A stretch of 64,000 nucleotides of DNA from AC-32 sp963772975. Its GTDB lineage: Bacteria; Actinomycetota; Thermoleophilia; Gaiellales; Gaiellaceae. Position numbers and translations under genes: made by a program. This document shows positions 8,267 to 17,162 of the stretch, piece after piece. The notes under the pieces were generated by a model. The model made no database searches. It saw only the letters and a list, made by a program, of their open reading frames with translations, and was not told the DNA's origin. Each line of letters begins with the position of its first letter. The first letter of the stretch is position 1. Location of the stretch: contig CAVYZH010000005.1 in assembly GCA_963772975.1 (NCBI GenBank), positions 124,001 to 188,000 of the forward strand, written 5' to 3'.

Positions 8267-9051
8267 GTGCCTGCCTCCTTGGCGAGATCGAAGTAGCGGT
8301 CCTGCTCGTCCAGCTCGAGCTCCGTCCAGCGCTTGCCCTCCGCGTCGGCGAGCTGCTCCGCTCGTTCGACGCGCGAGACGAAGCGCTCGCTCGCCGCGCG
8401 CAGCGCCAGCTCGGGATCGACGTTCAGGCGCCGCGCGACGTTGACGGCCGCGAAGAGCACGTCCCCGAGCTCGGCGAAGACACGCGGATCGGCCTCGGTC
8501 TCGGGCGCCGGCTCCTCGCCCAGCTCGGCCTTGAGCTCGCGCAGCTCGTCGTCGAGATCGGCGAGCGCGCTCTCGAGGTTCGGGTACTCGAAGCCGACCG
8601 CCCGTGCGCGGCGTTGCACCTTGCGCGCGTAGAGCAGCGAGGGCAGCGCCTCCGGAACGTCGTGGAAGACGCCTTCGCGCTCCTCCTGCTCGCGCTTGAT
8701 CCGCTCCCAGTTCTCGCGCACGCGGCCCGGCGTTCGCGCCTCGACCTCGCCGAAGACGTGTGGGTGCCGCCGGACGAGCTTCGCGTGGACGTTACGGGCG
8801 ACCGCCTCGAGGTCGCCCTGGCCCTGCTCCTCGAGCAGCAGCGAGAGGAAATAGACCTGGAAGAGCAGGTCGCCGAGCTCGTCGAGCAGCTTCGCCGGGT
8901 CGCCACCGATCGCGGCGTCGGCGACCTCGTAGGCCTCCTCAACCGTGTGCGGCACGATCGTGCGCGCCGTCTGCTCGCGGTCCCAGGGGCAGTCGCGGCG
9001 CAGGCGCTCGGTCAGCTCTTGCAGCTCGACCAGCGCGTCGGCGAGTGGCAC
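8263..9051 (-). CDS. mazG: MazG nucleoside triphosphate pyrophosphohydrolase
   Basis: Hydrolyses NTPs or dNTPs to monophosphates and pyrophosphate, a house-cleaning role. 262 residues with two MazG repeats: the first at about 10-100 with CPWDREQT, HTVEEAYEVADAI-like and KLLDELGDLLFQV; the second at about 150-240 with LESALADLDDELRELK and VFAELGDVLFAAVN. The EExxE and ExxD metal ligands are visible in both. The stop overlaps the eno start by four bases; the foldase gene lies four bases upstream. Confidence 0.93.
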   Translation of the reverse strand: MPLADALVELQELTERLRRDCPWDREQTARTIVPHTVEEAYEVADAAIGGDPAKLLDELGDLLFQVYFLSLLLEEQGQGDLEAVARNVHAKLVRRHPHVFGEVEARTPGRVRENWERIKREQEEREGVFHDVPEALPSLLYARKVQRRARAVGFEYPNLESALADLDDELRELKAELGEEPAPETEADPRVFAELGDVLFAAVNVARRLNVDPELALRAASERFVSRVERAEQLADAEGKRWTELELDEQDRYFDLAKEAGT

Positions 9052-9055
9052 CGGG

Positions 9056-10186
9056 TTAGCCGGTGGTGGTAGCCGCGCCCGAGGTCGTCGAAGACGACTG
9101 CTTGCAGGGATCCTGGCCCGGCGGGGGCGCGTAGCCCGTCTGGTAGCCGATCTCCCCGCAGTAGTGCTTCTTGGTTCCGGCGAGCCACTTGTCCATCTCC
9201 TTCTGCTTGTCCTGGGAGAGGAGCTGCTGCCGGATCGCCTCCTTCACCTGCGGAAGCGGGGTCGGCTTCGCTGGCGTCCCGGCCTTGACGGGCCCGAGTG
9301 CCTCGATGATGTGCCAACCGAACTGCGAGTGGACCGGCTTCGAGATCACGTTCTCCTTGATCGAGAAGGCGACCTTCTCGAACTCCGGCACCAGCCGGCC
9401 CTTGACCGCCGTGCCCGGCGGGAGCTTGCCGCCGTTCTGGGCCGACGAGGTGTCGGTCGAGTACTTCTTGGCGAGCGCTGCGAACTTGCCGGGGTTCGCT
9501 TGCAGCTGCGCATAAATCTGGTCCGCCTGCTTCTTCGACTTGACGAGGATGTGGCGGACGTCGCGGCTCTCCGGCTGCGCCGGCGTCGCGTACTGCTGCT
9601 TGTTCTTGTCGTAGTAGGTCTTGATCTCGTCGTCCGAGACCTTGACGTCGCCGGTGACCTTCTTGAAGACGGCTTCGCGGATCAGCTGGAGCTTGATCCC
9701 CTGCCGGACCTCCTGGTCGGTGAAGCCCTGCTGCTTGAGCGCCGCCTGGTAGCGCTGCTCCATCTGCTTGGGCGTCGCCTGCTTCTGGCCGGCGGGGTTG
9801 CCGTAGTACTGCTTCTTGATCTGATCGAGGCGCGCGTCGATGGCCTTGTCGTCGACCGTGACGCCGAGCTTCTTGGCCTCCTGCTCGTACTCGCTGCTCT
9901 GGATCAGGAACTGCGTAGCGTTCGTCTTCAGGTTCGCCAGGTCGACGGTGCCCGGCTTCGGGAACGGGCGCTTGGTGGCGATGAAGTTGCGTTTCGTCTG
10001 CGCGATCAGCGCGTCCCAGTCGGCCTTCGAAATCTGCTGGTCGCCGACCACGGCGACCGAGTCGCTCGAAACCGCCTGGGAGCCGCCGCCGCCGCACGCC
10101 GCGACCACGAGCATCAGCGCCGCGCAAAGGCCGATCAATACGAGTCGTCTCATGGAAAAAGCGCCAGCAGCAGGGGTTTTGCTCAT
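9056..10186 (-). CDS. PrsA/SurA-like peptidyl-prolyl isomerase lipoprotein
   Basis: An extracytoplasmic foldase, 376 residues. A hydrophobic signal segment at about residues 14-32 ends in VVAACGGGG, a lipobox-like site, so it is probably a lipoprotein. A SurA N-terminal-like helical region (about 40-200) precedes a parvulin rotamase domain at about 215-310, recognisable from VRHILVKSKKQAD, AALAKKYSTD and the FGWHIIEAL box. The C-terminus is low-complexity Ser/Thr. Start 10186 is supported by its overlap with the mfd stop (10183-10186, ATGA), though an ATG at 10153 would give a shorter, more usual signal peptide. In mycobacteria a lipoprotein gene (lpqU) also sits near this place. Confidence 0.85.
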   Translation of the reverse strand: MSKTPAAGAFSMRRLVLIGLCAALMLVVAACGGGGSQAVSSDSVAVVGDQQISKADWDALIAQTKRNFIATKRPFPKPGTVDLANLKTNATQFLIQSSEYEQEAKKLGVTVDDKAIDARLDQIKKQYYGNPAGQKQATPKQMEQRYQAALKQQGFTDQEVRQGIKLQLIREAVFKKVTGDVKVSDDEIKTYYDKNKQQYATPAQPESRDVRHILVKSKKQADQIYAQLQANPGKFAALAKKYSTDTSSAQNGGKLPPGTAVKGRLVPEFEKVAFSIKENVISKPVHSQFGWHIIEALGPVKAGTPAKPTPLPQVKEAIRQQLLSQDKQKEMDKWLAGTKKHYCGEIGYQTGYAPPPGQDPCKQSSSTTSGAATTTG

Positions 10187-13100
10187 GCTGCCCGGCGCGC
10201 GTCGAGTATAGCATCGACTAACCGAACCGCTGACGAGAATTCATCTGAACGCAACGAAACCTCGCGCTTGGCGCTCGTGTAGACCGCGGTGTCGAGCTCG
10301 GAGCGCAGCATCCGCAGCTCGCCCGACCCGAGCAGCAGCGGGCCGACCGTCGCCTTGCCTCCGCGGAAGACGAGGTAGTCGGCGCCTGCGGTGGCCAGCT
10401 TCAGCTTCGCCTCCTGGATCGTGAACAGGTTCTCGACCGGCTCGGGTAGCGGGCCGTAGCGGTCCTCGGTCGCCGCTCGCAGCTCGCGCAGCTCGTCCTC
10501 GTCGGCCGTGAGCGCGAGCCGGCGGTGGAGGTCGATCTTCAGCGCCTCGGCCTCGATGTACGGCGCCGGGACGTACGCGTCGACGCTCGCCTCCACCCGC
10601 ACCGGCCGCGCCGCCGGCCGCCGCTCGCCCGAGAGCTCGGCGACCGCCTCGGCGAGCAGCTCGACGTAGAGCTCGAAGCCGAGCGCGGCGACATGCCCCG
10701 ACTGCTCGGCGCCCAGCAGGTCGCCCGCCCCGCGGATCTCGAGGTCGCGCATCGCGATCGCGAAGCCGGCGCCCAGCTCGGTGTGGTCGGCGAGGGTCGC
10801 CAGCCGCGCCCGCGCCTCCGGAGTCAGCTCCCGCGAGTCGGGATAGAACAGGTAGGCGTGGGCCAGGACGTCCGAGCGGCCTACACGCCCGCGGATCTGG
10901 TAGAGCTGGGCGAGCCCGAGTACGTCGGCCCGCTCCACGATCAACGTGTTTGCCTGCGGGATGTCGAGGCCGGACTCGATGATCGTCGTCGAGACGAGCA
11001 CGTCCGCGTCGCCTCGCAGGAACGCGTGCATCTTCTCCTCGAGCTCGCGCTCCCGCATCTGGCCGTGGGCGACCTCGACGCGCAGGCCCGGCGCGAGCTG
11101 CTGGATCTTGGCCGCCGCCTCCTCGATCGTCTCGACGCGGTTGTGCAGGTAAAAGCTCTGGCCGCCACGTGCGTGCTCGCGCTCGAGCGCCGCGGTAATC
11201 AGCTCGTCGTCGTACTCGCCGACGTAGGTGCGGATCGGCCGACGGCCCTCGGGCGGGGTCTCGATCACCGAGATGTCGCGCAGGCCCGAGAGCGACATGT
11301 GCAGCGTCCGCGGGATCGGCGTCGCGCTCAGAGAGAGCACGTCGACCTCCAGCCGCAGCGCCCGCAGCAGCTCCTTCTGGGCGACGCCGAAGCGCTGCTC
11401 CTCGTCCACGATCACGAGCCCGAGCTCCTTCGGGATCACGTCACGGCTCAGCACCCGATGCGTGCCGATCAGGACGTCGACCTTGCCCGCCTCGAAGTCT
11501 GCGACCACCTGCTTCTGCTCCTTCGGCGAGCGGAAGCGCGAGATCATCTCGACGCGGACGGGGAAGTCGCGATAGCGCTCGCGGAAGGTGTTCCAGTGCT
11601 GCTCCGCGAGCACGGTCGTCGGGACGAGCATCAGCGTCTGCTTGCCGTTGACCGCGACGGCGAAGGCTGCGCGCACCGCTACCTCCGTCTTGCCGAAGCC
11701 GACGTCGCCGCAGACGAGCCTGTCCATCGGGCGCGGCGCCTCGAGGTCCTCCTTGACCGCCTCGATCGCGCCGCGCTGGTCCTCGGTCTCGCGGTACGGG
11801 AACTCAGCCTCGAGCCGCTCGAGCCACTCGTTCTCGAGCTCGTAGGCGACCCCGGGCGCCTGCTGGCGGCGCGCGTAGAGCGCGAGTAGCTCGCCGGCCA
11901 GCTCGCGCAGGCTCGTGCGCGCGCGGCTCTTCAGGTTCTGCCAGGCCTTGCCGCCGAGCTTCGAGAGCGCCGGCGCGCTCGCGTCCGCACCGACGTACTT
12001 CGAGACCTTGCCGATCTGCTCGTGCGGCACGTAGAGCCGGTCGTCGCCACGGAAGCCGAGGAAGAGGTAGTCGCGAGTGACCTCCGCGACCGTCTTCGTC
12101 TCGAAGCCGAGCAGTTTCCCGATCCCGTGGTCCTCGTGGACGACGAAGTCGCCTGTGCGCAGGTCGGCGAAGCTCTGCAGCGCCCGGCCGGCGGGGGCGG
12201 CGCGCGTGCGGGCGCGCTTGCGGAAGACCTGCGTATCGGGGAGCAGCACCAGCCCGAGGTCGCGCCAGACGAAACCGCGACGCGCGGGCGAGACGGCGAA
12301 GTAGAGCTCTGGCTCATCCGGGAGCCGGTCGCCCTCCTCGAGGATCTTCGGCTCGACGCGACGCAGCAGGTTGGCCGTGCGCAACGCCTCTCCGCGGTGC
12401 GGGAACGCGACGACGACCCGGTTCCCCGCGCGGACGAAGCCGGCGAGCTCGTTCTCGGCCTCCGCCAGCCCGCGCGCCGCGATCGCCGGACGCTGGGCCT
12501 CGAAGGCATGCGCCTGACCACGCGGGAACGACTCGAGCTCGGCACTGCCCTCGAGCGACTCTTCGGTGCCGTCCTCGGCCCAGACCTCGCGCACCTGCTC
12601 GGGTTCCCAGACGAGATCCGGCGGCCGCTCGAGCGGCGGGACGAGGTCATCGGGGACCGGCGCTGGCTCGTCGTCCTCGCGCAGGGTGGGCTCCCGCAGA
12701 TCGAGCCGCCGCTCGGCTGCCGGGTAGACGACCACACCCTCGACCTCGTGCAGCGCGCGCTGCGTGAAGGCCGAGAACGCGCGCACGGCCTCGATCTCGT
12801 CGCCGAAGAACTCCACTCGCAGCGGCTCTCGGCCGGTCGTCGGGAAGATGTCGATCAGCCCGCCGCGAACGGCGAAGTCGCCGCGCTCCTGGACGCGGTC
12901 GACCCGCTCGTAGCCGGCCAGCGCCAACAGCTCCGCGAGCGCCTCGAGCCCGGGCGCCTCGCCGGCCGCGAGCGGGATCGGCGCCGGCCGCGCCTCCGGC
13001 GGAGGCAACGGCTCCGCAATCGCGGCCGCGGAGGCGCAGACGAGACCGCCGGCAGCGAGCACTGCGAGCGCCCTCGCGCGCTCGCCGACGAGATGCGGCG

Positions 13101-13398
13101 GCGGCTCCAGCCCCGAGCCCCAGCGCACACCGCGGCTCGGCAGCAGCGCGACGCGCTCCTCGCCGAGGAACCAGCGCGCTCCCTCGGCCGCGTCACGGGC
13201 GTCGGCGTCCTCGGGAAGCAGCACCACGAGCGCGCGGCCGAGATGCTCGTACAGCGCCGCGAGCAGCAGCGGCAACGCCGGCTCGGACACTCGCGCGGCC
13301 TCCGGCAGCGCGTCCGCGAACGCGGCCAGGCGCTCGTCGTCGAGGAGCTCCTCGACGAGCGGGTGGAGCACGGGCCGGGTGGTTTCGCGCAGGTCCAA
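10183..13398 (-). CDS. mfd: Transcription-repair coupling factor Mfd
   Basis: Removes RNA polymerase stalled at DNA lesions and recruits UvrA. About 1,071 residues, slightly shorter than usual at the N-terminus. Order: UvrB-like damage-recognition region to about residue 330; RNA-polymerase-interaction domain near 410-480 (GDFVVHEDHGIGKLLGFE); translocase motor with Walker A GDVGFGKTE, motif II as DEEQRFG and motif III as SATPIPRT; RecG-like helicase half ending in QIRGRVGRSD; and the C-terminal TRCF domain. The TTG at 13396-13398 is the only usual start codon near the beginning of homology, which falls 42 bases from the divergent lipoprotein gene. Start is uncertain. Confidence 0.93.
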   Translation of the reverse strand: MDLRETTRPVLHPLVEELLDDERLAAFADALPEAARVSEPALPLLLAALYEHLGRALVVLLPEDADARDAAEGARWFLGEERVALLPSRGVRWGSGLEPPPHLVGERARALAVLAAGGLVCASAAAIAEPLPPPEARPAPIPLAAGEAPGLEALAELLALAGYERVDRVQERGDFAVRGGLIDIFPTTGREPLRVEFFGDEIEAVRAFSAFTQRALHEVEGVVVYPAAERRLDLREPTLREDDEPAPVPDDLVPPLERPPDLVWEPEQVREVWAEDGTEESLEGSAELESFPRGQAHAFEAQRPAIAARGLAEAENELAGFVRAGNRVVVAFPHRGEALRTANLLRRVEPKILEEGDRLPDEPELYFAVSPARRGFVWRDLGLVLLPDTQVFRKRARTRAAPAGRALQSFADLRTGDFVVHEDHGIGKLLGFETKTVAEVTRDYLFLGFRGDDRLYVPHEQIGKVSKYVGADASAPALSKLGGKAWQNLKSRARTSLRELAGELLALYARRQQAPGVAYELENEWLERLEAEFPYRETEDQRGAIEAVKEDLEAPRPMDRLVCGDVGFGKTEVAVRAAFAVAVNGKQTLMLVPTTVLAEQHWNTFRERYRDFPVRVEMISRFRSPKEQKQVVADFEAGKVDVLIGTHRVLSRDVIPKELGLVIVDEEQRFGVAQKELLRALRLEVDVLSLSATPIPRTLHMSLSGLRDISVIETPPEGRRPIRTYVGEYDDELITAALEREHARGGQSFYLHNRVETIEEAAAKIQQLAPGLRVEVAHGQMRERELEEKMHAFLRGDADVLVSTTIIESGLDIPQANTLIVERADVLGLAQLYQIRGRVGRSDVLAHAYLFYPDSRELTPEARARLATLADHTELGAGFAIAMRDLEIRGAGDLLGAEQSGHVAALGFELYVELLAEAVAELSGERRPAARPVRVEASVDAYVPAPYIEAEALKIDLHRRLALTADEDELRELRAATEDRYGPLPEPVENLFTIQEAKLKLATAGADYLVFRGGKATVGPLLLGSGELRMLRSELDTAVYTSAKREVSLRSDEFSSAVRLVDAILDARRAA

Positions 13399-13440
13399 GA
13401 CGAATGACGGAACCGGCGGTTCCGCCCCCCAATCGTAGCC

Positions 13441-14496
13441 GTGAGTACGATCCCGACCGGGTTGTCGAGGATCGGGATCGCGGCATTGGCCGGCGGCGCA
13501 CTGCTGGCGGCGACCGCGTGCAGCGGCGGCAGCAGCGGCGAGGCCAAGACCGCCCAGCCCGCGGAGCGCCACCTCGTCTATATCGCCGGCGACTCCACCA
13601 AGAACGCAAGCGTCGTGATCGCCGACCCAAAGGGCCAGAACGCCCATCACCTGACCACCGGCTTCGTCGCTCTGCTCTCGCCCGACGGCAAGACGGTCGC
13701 AGTCCAGCGCAAGGGCAAGGGCATCTTCCTGGTCTCGAGCGACGGCAGCAAGACAAGCCGCCTGACCGCGCGGCCGCTACGGCCCGTGGCCTGGTCGCCC
13801 GACGGCAAGACGCTCTATGCCGCGGCCTCGAACGGCTCGGCGGTGACCGAACTGCTGGCGCTCGACCGGGAGGACGGGAGCTCGCACTCGCTGGCGAAGG
13901 GCTCGTTCTACGGCTTCGACATCTCCCCCGACGGCTCGCAGCTCGTTTACTCGCGCGCACCCGAGGTGACTCCCGAAGGCATTTGCGGCGATCAGTTCGA
14001 CCTCTACGTGACGAAGCTCGACGGCTCCTCGCCCGAGCGGATCACCAACGACGGCGTGAGCGCGTTCCCGGCCTGGGGCCCGGCCGGGATCGCCTACTCC
14101 CACTTCCCCTCTACCGGGGATCAGTACGACTGCAGCGCACCCGGGATCCGCACGATCGATCCGGACGGCTCGAACGGCAAGACCGTGATCGACCGCTCGC
14201 CCGATTCGATCAACCTGCTCGGCTTCTACGGCCTGCAGCCGCTCGGGTGGCTAGACGACTCGCATCTGCTGATCGGCCTGCGCGGCGAGTCCGGCACCGA
14301 GGGCGCCGTGCTCGACATCGGCAACAAGAAGATCCGGCGCCTCGGCGAGGCGTTCGCGGACGAGATCTCGAGCGACGGGCGCTACTCGGTCGGCAGCGGC
14401 GGCCAGGACGCGCTCGAGCTCTCGATCATGCGCCTCTCCGACGGCCACCAGGTCCTCATGCGCAAGAACGTCTGCTGCCCGGACTGGAATCGCTAG
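13441..14496 (+). CDS. TolB-like beta-propeller lipoprotein
   Basis: 351 residues. The signal peptide ends at a good lipobox, LAATAC, at about residues 22-27, so the mature protein should be lipid-anchored outside the membrane. The rest is a WD40-like/TolB beta-propeller with repeated SPDGK blades, for example LLSPDGKTVAV, WSPDGKTLYAA and ISPDGSQLVYS. Four Cys occur in the second half. The gene is inserted divergently to mfd and convergently to pth, breaking the usual mfd-pth neighbourhood; its TAG overlaps the pth stop. Ligand or partner unknown. Confidence 0.82.
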   Translation: MSTIPTGLSRIGIAALAGGALLAATACSGGSSGEAKTAQPAERHLVYIAGDSTKNASVVIADPKGQNAHHLTTGFVALLSPDGKTVAVQRKGKGIFLVSSDGSKTSRLTARPLRPVAWSPDGKTLYAAASNGSAVTELLALDREDGSSHSLAKGSFYGFDISPDGSQLVYSRAPEVTPEGICGDQFDLYVTKLDGSSPERITNDGVSAFPAWGPAGIAYSHFPSTGDQYDCSAPGIRTIDPDGSNGKTVIDRSPDSINLLGFYGLQPLGWLDDSHLLIGLRGESGTEGAVLDIGNKKIRRLGEAFADEISSDGRYSVGSGGQDALELSIMRLSDGHQVLMRKNVCCPDWNR

Positions 14497-15086
14497 TTGT
14501 AGCGCTGTTGCGCGGCCTCTAGCCCGTCCTGCGCAATCGTCTCGACTGCGTCGGCCGCTCGGGCGATCAGCGCCTCCGCGTCCTCCTCGGGCGCGAAAGG
14601 CGAGAGCACCCAGTCGGCGACGGGACGCGGGTCGCCGCGACCCGGGCGGCCGACGCCGATGCGCAGGCGCAGGAAGTCCTGCGAGCCAAGGTGCTCTGCA
14701 AGCGAGCGCAGGCCGTTGTGGCCGGCGAGCCCTCCCCCGGCGCGCGCCTGCAGCCGACCGGCTTCGAGGTCGACGTCGTCGTGGACGACAAGCACCTGCT
14801 CCGGCTCGACCTTGAAGAAGCGCACCGCGCCGCCCACCGAGCGGCCCGAGTCGTTCATGTACGTCTCGGGCTTCAAGAGTGCGAGCCGCAGCTCGCCGAG
14901 GCGCACCTCCGCGAGCGAGCCGGAGAACTTCGAACGCCAGGAGCCGCCGTGTCTGCGCGCCAGCTCGTCGAGCACCATCCACCCGGCGTTGTGACGGGTC
15001 CGCTCGTACTCGCGGCCCGGGTTGCCGAGGCCCGCGACCAGCAGATCCAGCGTCGAGGCGCTCTCGCCCCGACGAAAGAGGCGCAC
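14493..15086 (-). CDS. pth: Peptidyl-tRNA hydrolase
   Basis: Cleaves peptidyl-tRNA released from stalled ribosomes. 197 residues, standard length. Seen: GLGNPGREYERTRHNAGWMV with the catalytic His in TRHNAG, KPETYMNDSGRSV, the VVHDDVDLEAGRL box with its Asp, and GGLAGHNGLRSL. It starts directly after the stop of the L25 gene (15087), the normal rplY-pth pair of actinobacteria. Confidence 0.95.
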   Translation of the reverse strand: MRLFRRGESASTLDLLVAGLGNPGREYERTRHNAGWMVLDELARRHGGSWRSKFSGSLAEVRLGELRLALLKPETYMNDSGRSVGGAVRFFKVEPEQVLVVHDDVDLEAGRLQARAGGGLAGHNGLRSLAEHLGSQDFLRLRIGVGRPGRGDPRPVADWVLSPFAPEEDAEALIARAADAVETIAQDGLEAAQQRYN

Positions 15087-15806
15087 CTAGCCCTCGTCGG
15101 TGCTTTGTTCGTCCGAGGCGGGCGCTTCTTCGCCGTCGGCGGCAGCCTCCTCGCCCTCCGGCAGCTCGGCGCCCTCGGGCAGCTCGCCCTCTTCGAGCTC
15201 CTCGCCCTCGACCTCTTCGGGCTCCGGCTCGACGATTCGCGTCGGCATCGTCACCGTCGCGAGCACCGTCTCCTCGGGGTCATCCAGGAACTTGACGCCC
15301 TCCTGCACCGGCAGGTCGACGAGGCGCAGCGTGTCGCCGATCGCCATTCCGGTGACGTCGAGGTCGAGGTGCTCGGGAATCTCCATCGGCAGCGACTCGA
15401 CCGTGATCTCACGGTTGACCTGCGAGAGCACGCCGCCCTCGGTCACGCCGACCGGCTCGCCGATCAGCTCGACCACGACGCGGGCCTGGATCGGCTGGTC
15501 GAGGCGGACCTCCTGCAGGTCGACGTGGATGATCCCGCCCTTGACCGGGTGCTGCTGATACTCCTTGAGGATCGACGGGTGGGTCGTCTTCTGGTCCTCG
15601 AGCGTGACGTCGAGGATCGCGTGCAGCCCCTGGCCGCCGGTCAGCACCCGGCGCAGCTCGCGCTCGGGGATGGAGATCGGGTGCGGCGTCTTGCCCCGGC
15701 CGTAGAGGACGCCAGGAATCAGCCCCTGCTTGCGTAGGCGGCGGGACTCGGCGGAGCCGCGGCTATCGCGCTCCTGGACCTGCAATTTCACTCGTTCGCC
15801 GGCCAT
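15087..15806 (-). CDS. rplY: Ribosomal protein L25 (CTC form)
   Basis: Binds 5S rRNA in the large ribosomal subunit. 239 residues, the long CTC/general-stress form: an L25 domain (about residues 5-95, ERDSRGSAESRRLRKQG, GVLYGRGKTPHPISI), a TL5-type beta domain (about 96-185) and a strongly acidic Glu/Pro-rich tail of about 50 residues. The ATG at 15804-15806 matches the family start; a TACACT box lies nine bases upstream. Co-directional with pth, zero spacing. Confidence 0.93.
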   Translation of the reverse strand: MAGERVKLQVQERDSRGSAESRRLRKQGLIPGVLYGRGKTPHPISIPERELRRVLTGGQGLHAILDVTLEDQKTTHPSILKEYQQHPVKGGIIHVDLQEVRLDQPIQARVVVELIGEPVGVTEGGVLSQVNREITVESLPMEIPEHLDLDVTGMAIGDTLRLVDLPVQEGVKFLDDPEETVLATVTMPTRIVEPEPEEVEGEELEEGELPEGAELPEGEEAAADGEEAPASDEQSTDEG

Positions 15807-15822
15807 CGGCGGCGCAGTGTAC

Positions 15823-16482
15823 CTACCGTTCGGGCAGTAGCTCCTCGAGCGACCTCGCCGCCCACATCGCCGTCGCGATCGCCGAGATGCCGATAATCTG
15901 CTCGTGGCGCGGCTCGAGCGGCAGCGCGTCAAGGGTTCGATCGAGATGGTCGCGGTGGCCCGGGTCGAGCTCTGCATGCTCGAGATAGGTCGTGAACGCC
16001 TCGCGCGGGTACCCCGTGCGCTCGATGAGCTCCGTGATCAGGTCAGGTGTCGGCGGATAGCCCTCCATCAGCGCGACGTAGCCGAGGAATGCAACCGGGT
16101 GGTGGTGGAGGATCCAGTAGTACTGGCTCCCGACGAGCGCGGCGACGCGCGGCGACGGCATCCGCTCGAGCACGGCCTGGCGCGGGAAGCCGAGCAGCTC
16201 GAGATCGCCGAGCAGCGTGTCGTCGTGGCCGAGCTCCTCGTCGACGTGCTCCTCCAGGTACGCCGCGAGTGGCTCGTCGCCCAGCTCACGCGCGCGGGCG
16301 AGCGCGGCCTCCGTCAGCGGCACCGTCGCGCGGATGATCTGGTGCTGGAGAACCAGGTAGTCGGGCCAGAGCTCAGGCAGCCGAGGGTGCTCGACGAGCG
16401 CATCGTACGCAACGGCGAACGGGGCAACGAGCAGGCCGAGCTTCCGCCGCAGGCGGGTGCTCGGGGTGTCGAGCTCGGTCAG
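15823..16482 (-). CDS. Heme-oxygenase-like (iron-containing redox enzyme family) protein
   Basis: About 219 residues, all-helical, resembling the heme-oxygenase/TenA fold group annotated as iron-containing redox enzymes. Possible metal ligands are the Glu and His residues of YLEEHVDEELGHDD (about residues 88-101) and HHHPVAFLGY, with further His/Glu in the C-terminal third (HAELDPGHRDHLD). There is no ATG, GTG or TTG near the start of homology; I use the CTG at 16480-16482, which overlaps the stop of the small gene before it as CTGA, a second case of the junction seen at 3464-3467. Reaction unknown. Confidence 0.72.
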   Translation of the reverse strand: MTELDTPSTRLRRKLGLLVAPFAVAYDALVEHPRLPELWPDYLVLQHQIIRATVPLTEAALARARELGDEPLAAYLEEHVDEELGHDDTLLGDLELLGFPRQAVLERMPSPRVAALVGSQYYWILHHHPVAFLGYVALMEGYPPTPDLITELIERTGYPREAFTTYLEHAELDPGHRDHLDRTLDALPLEPRHEQIIGISAIATAMWAARSLEELLPER

Positions 16483-16673
16483 TGAACCGCGGAGATCTTG
16501 GTCTTGTCCGTCAGGCTCTGCGCGTCCATCAGAGCCTTGCCGAGGTCGTCGACCTTGTCGATCTGGTCCTCGAGCGCGTTCAGCGCGTCGATCACCGGGT
16601 CGGGCAGCGTCGCCGGGTCGATCCCCCGCTTCTCCAGGTGCTTCTTGACCTTTTCCTTCGGCTGCTTGGCCAT
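16479..16673 (-). CDS. Small conserved hypothetical protein
   Basis: 64 residues, charged, soluble and mainly helical: a Lys-rich start (MAKQPKEKVKKHLEKRG), a Pro-rich turn (DPATLPDPV) and an amphipathic helix from about 30 to 53. It is translationally overlapped with the redox-enzyme gene downstream, so it may be an accessory protein of that enzyme; this is an inference from position. Family not recognised. Confidence 0.62.
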   Translation of the reverse strand: MAKQPKEKVKKHLEKRGIDPATLPDPVIDALNALEDQIDKVDDLGKALMDAQSLTDKTKISAVH

Positions 16674-16706
16674 CGTGCGCGAATATCGAGTCTTCGCCGC
16701 CTCGTG

Positions 16707-17162
16707 TCAAGCGGGACGCACCCGCCCGAGCGCGGCAATGTTCCCTTTGCGCTCGTACAGCCGCGCAGCGTTCTCGAGGGCTGACGCTGCCTCTTCGTCC
16801 CGGCCCGCAAGCGTGAGCACCTCCGCGAAATCCAAGAGCGCGTCGGCGTGGGTGGTGAGGAGATCGGTCGGCTCAGCCAGCCGGACCGCCTCGTGAGCGA
16901 GAGCGGCCGCTCCCTCGTGGTCGCCGCGCCGCGCATGGATCTTGGCGCGCGCGGTGCGCCAGAGCACCTGCGAGAGGACGTCGTCGGGCGCGGCCGCATC
17001 CTCGCTCTCATGGCTGAACCGCTCCGCCTCCTCGTCGGCGCCTTCGGAAAGAAGCGCGTGCGCGAGAAAGCCAGCGATCGTCGATCGGTAGGCGCGCTCG
17101 CCTCCCTCCTCCAGCGTCTCGTAGCTCTGGCGCAGGGTCTCGGCGGCCGCCGCCTGGCGTCC
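16707..17162 (-). pseudogene. Displaced C-terminal TPR part of the cyclase-ATPase gene
   Basis: About 150 codons in a frame different from the 849-codon gene upstream. They continue its helical tetratricopeptide-like repeats (for example AAAAETLRQSYETLEEGG and ALENAARLYERKG) and end at the TGA at 16707. Joining the two frames at the CCC run 17161-17163 by removing one base gives a smooth 949-residue protein. The fragment has no plausible start of its own at the junction. Either a real frameshift or a base-calling error. Confidence 0.75.
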